Source: Chroococcidiopsidaceae cyanobacterium CP_BM_RX_35 (GTDB lineage Bacteria; Cyanobacteriota; Cyanobacteriia; Cyanobacteriales; Chroococcidiopsidaceae). From it: DNA of 13,762 nucleotides. The DNA is taken from positions 1 through 13,762 of the forward strand of contig JAFAVL010000484.1 of NCBI GenBank assembly GCA_019242465.1. The letters are read 5' to 3'. Below are positions 12,502 to 13,762 of this stretch, one piece after another. A program made the translations under genes and the position numbers. Position 1 is the first letter of the stretch. Every line of letters begins with the position of its first letter. The notes beneath the pieces are model-generated. The model saw only the letters and a list, made by a program, of their open reading frames with translations. It had not been told where the DNA came from and ran no database searches.

Positions 12502-13569
12502 CTACACAAAGCTACAAAGTTGAGAGTAGATTTTCTCATAAGAAGGAGAAATATTTCTCCAACTTAATTCCTCTGCTCGCTTACGAGCAGAGATTCCCAT
12601 TATCTCGCGCTCTGAAGGATGATTCTTCAAATATAGTATCGCTTCTACCACTTTTTCCGGTCTATTATCTTGAATTAAAATCGCTTCTTTGCTGGGCAAA
12701 TAGGTTCGTACAGAAGGTAAATCTGTGGATATAACAGGCAATCCACAAGCGATTCCTTCAAGCAAAGCATTATTAGCAGTTGATTGAGTTAAAGGAAGAA
12801 ATAATATATCAGACTGTTGATATAGAGCCAACAAATCAGTATCACTGATTCCCTGATAAACTTTGATGTTTGGCAATTTTTGTTGATTAGATGCATTTGA
12901 AGAGACAAGATGAAATTCAATGTATTTCTCACTGCTTAGCATTTCTGCAACTTTACGCAGTGCATCAAAATCTCGTAAGTATTTTCCTACAGTAATACAT
13001 TTAAAGCTCTTAGACTCCCTTCGGTATCTATGCGGCTTAAAATAATCAGTATCAATACCATGTAAAATCAAACAAATCTTATGAGGTTCTATGTATTCAG
13101 CGAAGTAGGATACCTGTTCAGGAGATACTACTACAATAAAATCAAGTTGAGGAATGATGCGTTTGTTAATCAAAGTGTCTAATAGTTCCGGGGGTTGGTG
13201 ATAGGTAGCGACTAATTTAGGCTGCCTTGTATGAGATAAAGTAAAGAGCTTTGGTAGAAACTGAGCAGAATGTTCACCATCTAGGTAGTGAATAATGTCA
13301 ACCTTGTAACTCCAAGCTTTTTGAACTGCTTTAAACTCGGCGACTAAATCACTTAGCTTATACCATTGCATTCCTTGCTCTTGGACTTTGTGACGTAAAT
13401 AAGCTCTGATTACATTATTTTTAATGGGAAAGCCCTCATCACTATCGGAAGCAAGCCACGTTTCAGATTCATAAATTTGAGAGTTTAGATATTTCACAAA
13501 CTGGTGAATTCCAGAATGCTTTCCCCAGTGTGGGTAATAAGTACGAATAAAATAAATATACATTGCCAT
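12502..13569 (-). CDS. Family 4-type (GT-B) glycosyltransferase
   Basis: A 355-residue retaining glycosyltransferase with two Rossmann-like halves. The N-terminal half has YYPHWGKHSGIHQF and a conserved LVATYHQPPELL segment; the hinge region has ILHGIDTDYFKP, a GT4 hallmark. The C-terminal half has DILFLPLTQSTANNALLEG followed by IACGLPVIST, the nucleotide-sugar binding site. The first Glu of the usual E-x7-E pair is replaced by Ser, as in the TANNALLE subgroup of GT4. Likely role: addition of a sugar to a lipid-linked or exported glycan; substrate unknown. It could be one of the other hps glycosyltransferases (F or G), but I cannot decide, so no symbol. Its ATG abuts the stop of the upstream gene (TAAATG), so the two are probably co-transcribed. 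A second ATG two codons later is also possible. Confidence 0.85.
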   Translation of the reverse strand: MAMYIYFIRTYYPHWGKHSGIHQFVKYLNSQIYESETWLASDSDEGFPIKNNVIRAYLRHKVQEQGMQWYKLSDLVAEFKAVQKAWSYKVDIIHYLDGEHSAQFLPKLFTLSHTRQPKLVATYHQPPELLDTLINKRIIPQLDFIVVVSPEQVSYFAEYIEPHKICLILHGIDTDYFKPHRYRRESKSFKCITVGKYLRDFDALRKVAEMLSSEKYIEFHLVSSNASNQQKLPNIKVYQGISDTDLLALYQQSDILFLPLTQSTANNALLEGIACGLPVISTDLPSVRTYLPSKEAILIQDNRPEKVVEAILYLKNHPSEREIMGISARKRAEELSWRNISPSYEKIYSQLCSFV

Positions 13570-13762
13570 TTAATGATTTACAGCACCTAATAAGCCAACA
13601 ATATGACCAACTTCAATGAGTGTGAAACATTTGTCTGTGAATCGTTTTGGATTATTAGTAGGAATGAGAAGAGCCGATAGCTTTTTAGGTGATCGCATCA
13701 AATTAACTGCTTTCGAAACAGCCAAGCGTAAGCGTCCCTGCAATGCTGGTGATTCTTCAATT
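13570..13762 (-). CDS. Unrecognised protein, C-terminal 63 residues; 5' end outside window
   Basis: An open frame from the window edge to a TAA at 13572-13570, directly next to the ATG of the GT4 gene. It ends in HIVGLLGAVNH and contains a basic stretch (MRSPKKL, NPKRF) and TDKCFTLIEVG. I do not recognise the family. The tight junction with the glycosyltransferase and the shared AT-rich composition support a real gene in the same operon, likely also in polysaccharide metabolism. FTLIE here is not a prepilin site, since it lies near the C-terminus. Confidence 0.6.
   Translation of the reverse strand, partial: IEESPALQGRLRLAVSKAVNLMRSPKKLSALLIPTNNPKRFTDKCFTLIEVGHIVGLLGAVNH

Overview
The window looks like chromosomal DNA of a filamentous, probably hormogonium-forming cyanobacterium. 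Four exact copies of the cyanobacterial octamer GCGATCGC support this, as do a glycogen-branching enzyme with cyanobacterial features and, above all, an hps (hormogonium polysaccharide secretion) gene set. In Nostoc punctiforme, HpsA, the pseudopilins HpsB-D and the glycosyltransferases HpsE-G are needed for hormogonium slime secretion and gliding. All gene names here come from reading the proteins; no search was run.

Layout. (1) Positions 1-1160, plus strand: the 3' two-thirds or less of glgB, open at the window edge. Its stop codon shares the palindrome CTAG with the stop of the convergent gene. (2) Positions 9549-1157, minus strand: hpsA, then hpsB (ATGA overlap), hpsC, a probable hpsD (11-nt overlap) and, after a 153-bp gap, a second FimT/GspH-type pseudopilin paralogous to hpsD. 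This reads as one operon for an envelope-spanning pseudopilus plus a large exported scaffold protein. (3) Positions 9550-9748: hpsA leader with a candidate -10 box, a perfect CRP-type operator (TGTGA-N6-TCACA), a long bipartite hairpin that pairs fully only in minus-strand RNA, and a dispersed repeat. (4) A [2Fe-2S] ferredoxin gene (10102-9749) preceded by what I read as a c-di-AMP (ydaO/yuaA) riboswitch at about 10355-10231, and further upstream a second bipartite inverted repeat. (5) A small protein with five exact 57-bp (19-residue) repeats (11039-10578). (6) Between it and the next gene, a decayed C-terminus of a nitroreductase. (7) hpsE, a GT2 glycosyltransferase (12312-11305). (8) A GT4 glycosyltransferase (13569-12502) and, abutting it, the 3' end of an unrecognised gene (13762-13570); both are much more AT-rich than hpsE.

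How it may work together. HpsE and the GT4 enzyme would help assemble a polysaccharide. HpsB-D and the extra pseudopilin would form a short pilus-like piston using the cell's type IV pilus motor. HpsA, membrane-anchored by a prepilin-like N-terminus, would act at the surface. The main points beyond the known system are an ice-binding-like (DUF3494-type) beta-solenoid in HpsA, the CRP operator at hpsA, the c-di-AMP riboswitch ahead of a ferredoxin, and the two uncharacterised inverted repeats. No tRNA, rRNA, CRISPR array or insertion sequence was seen.
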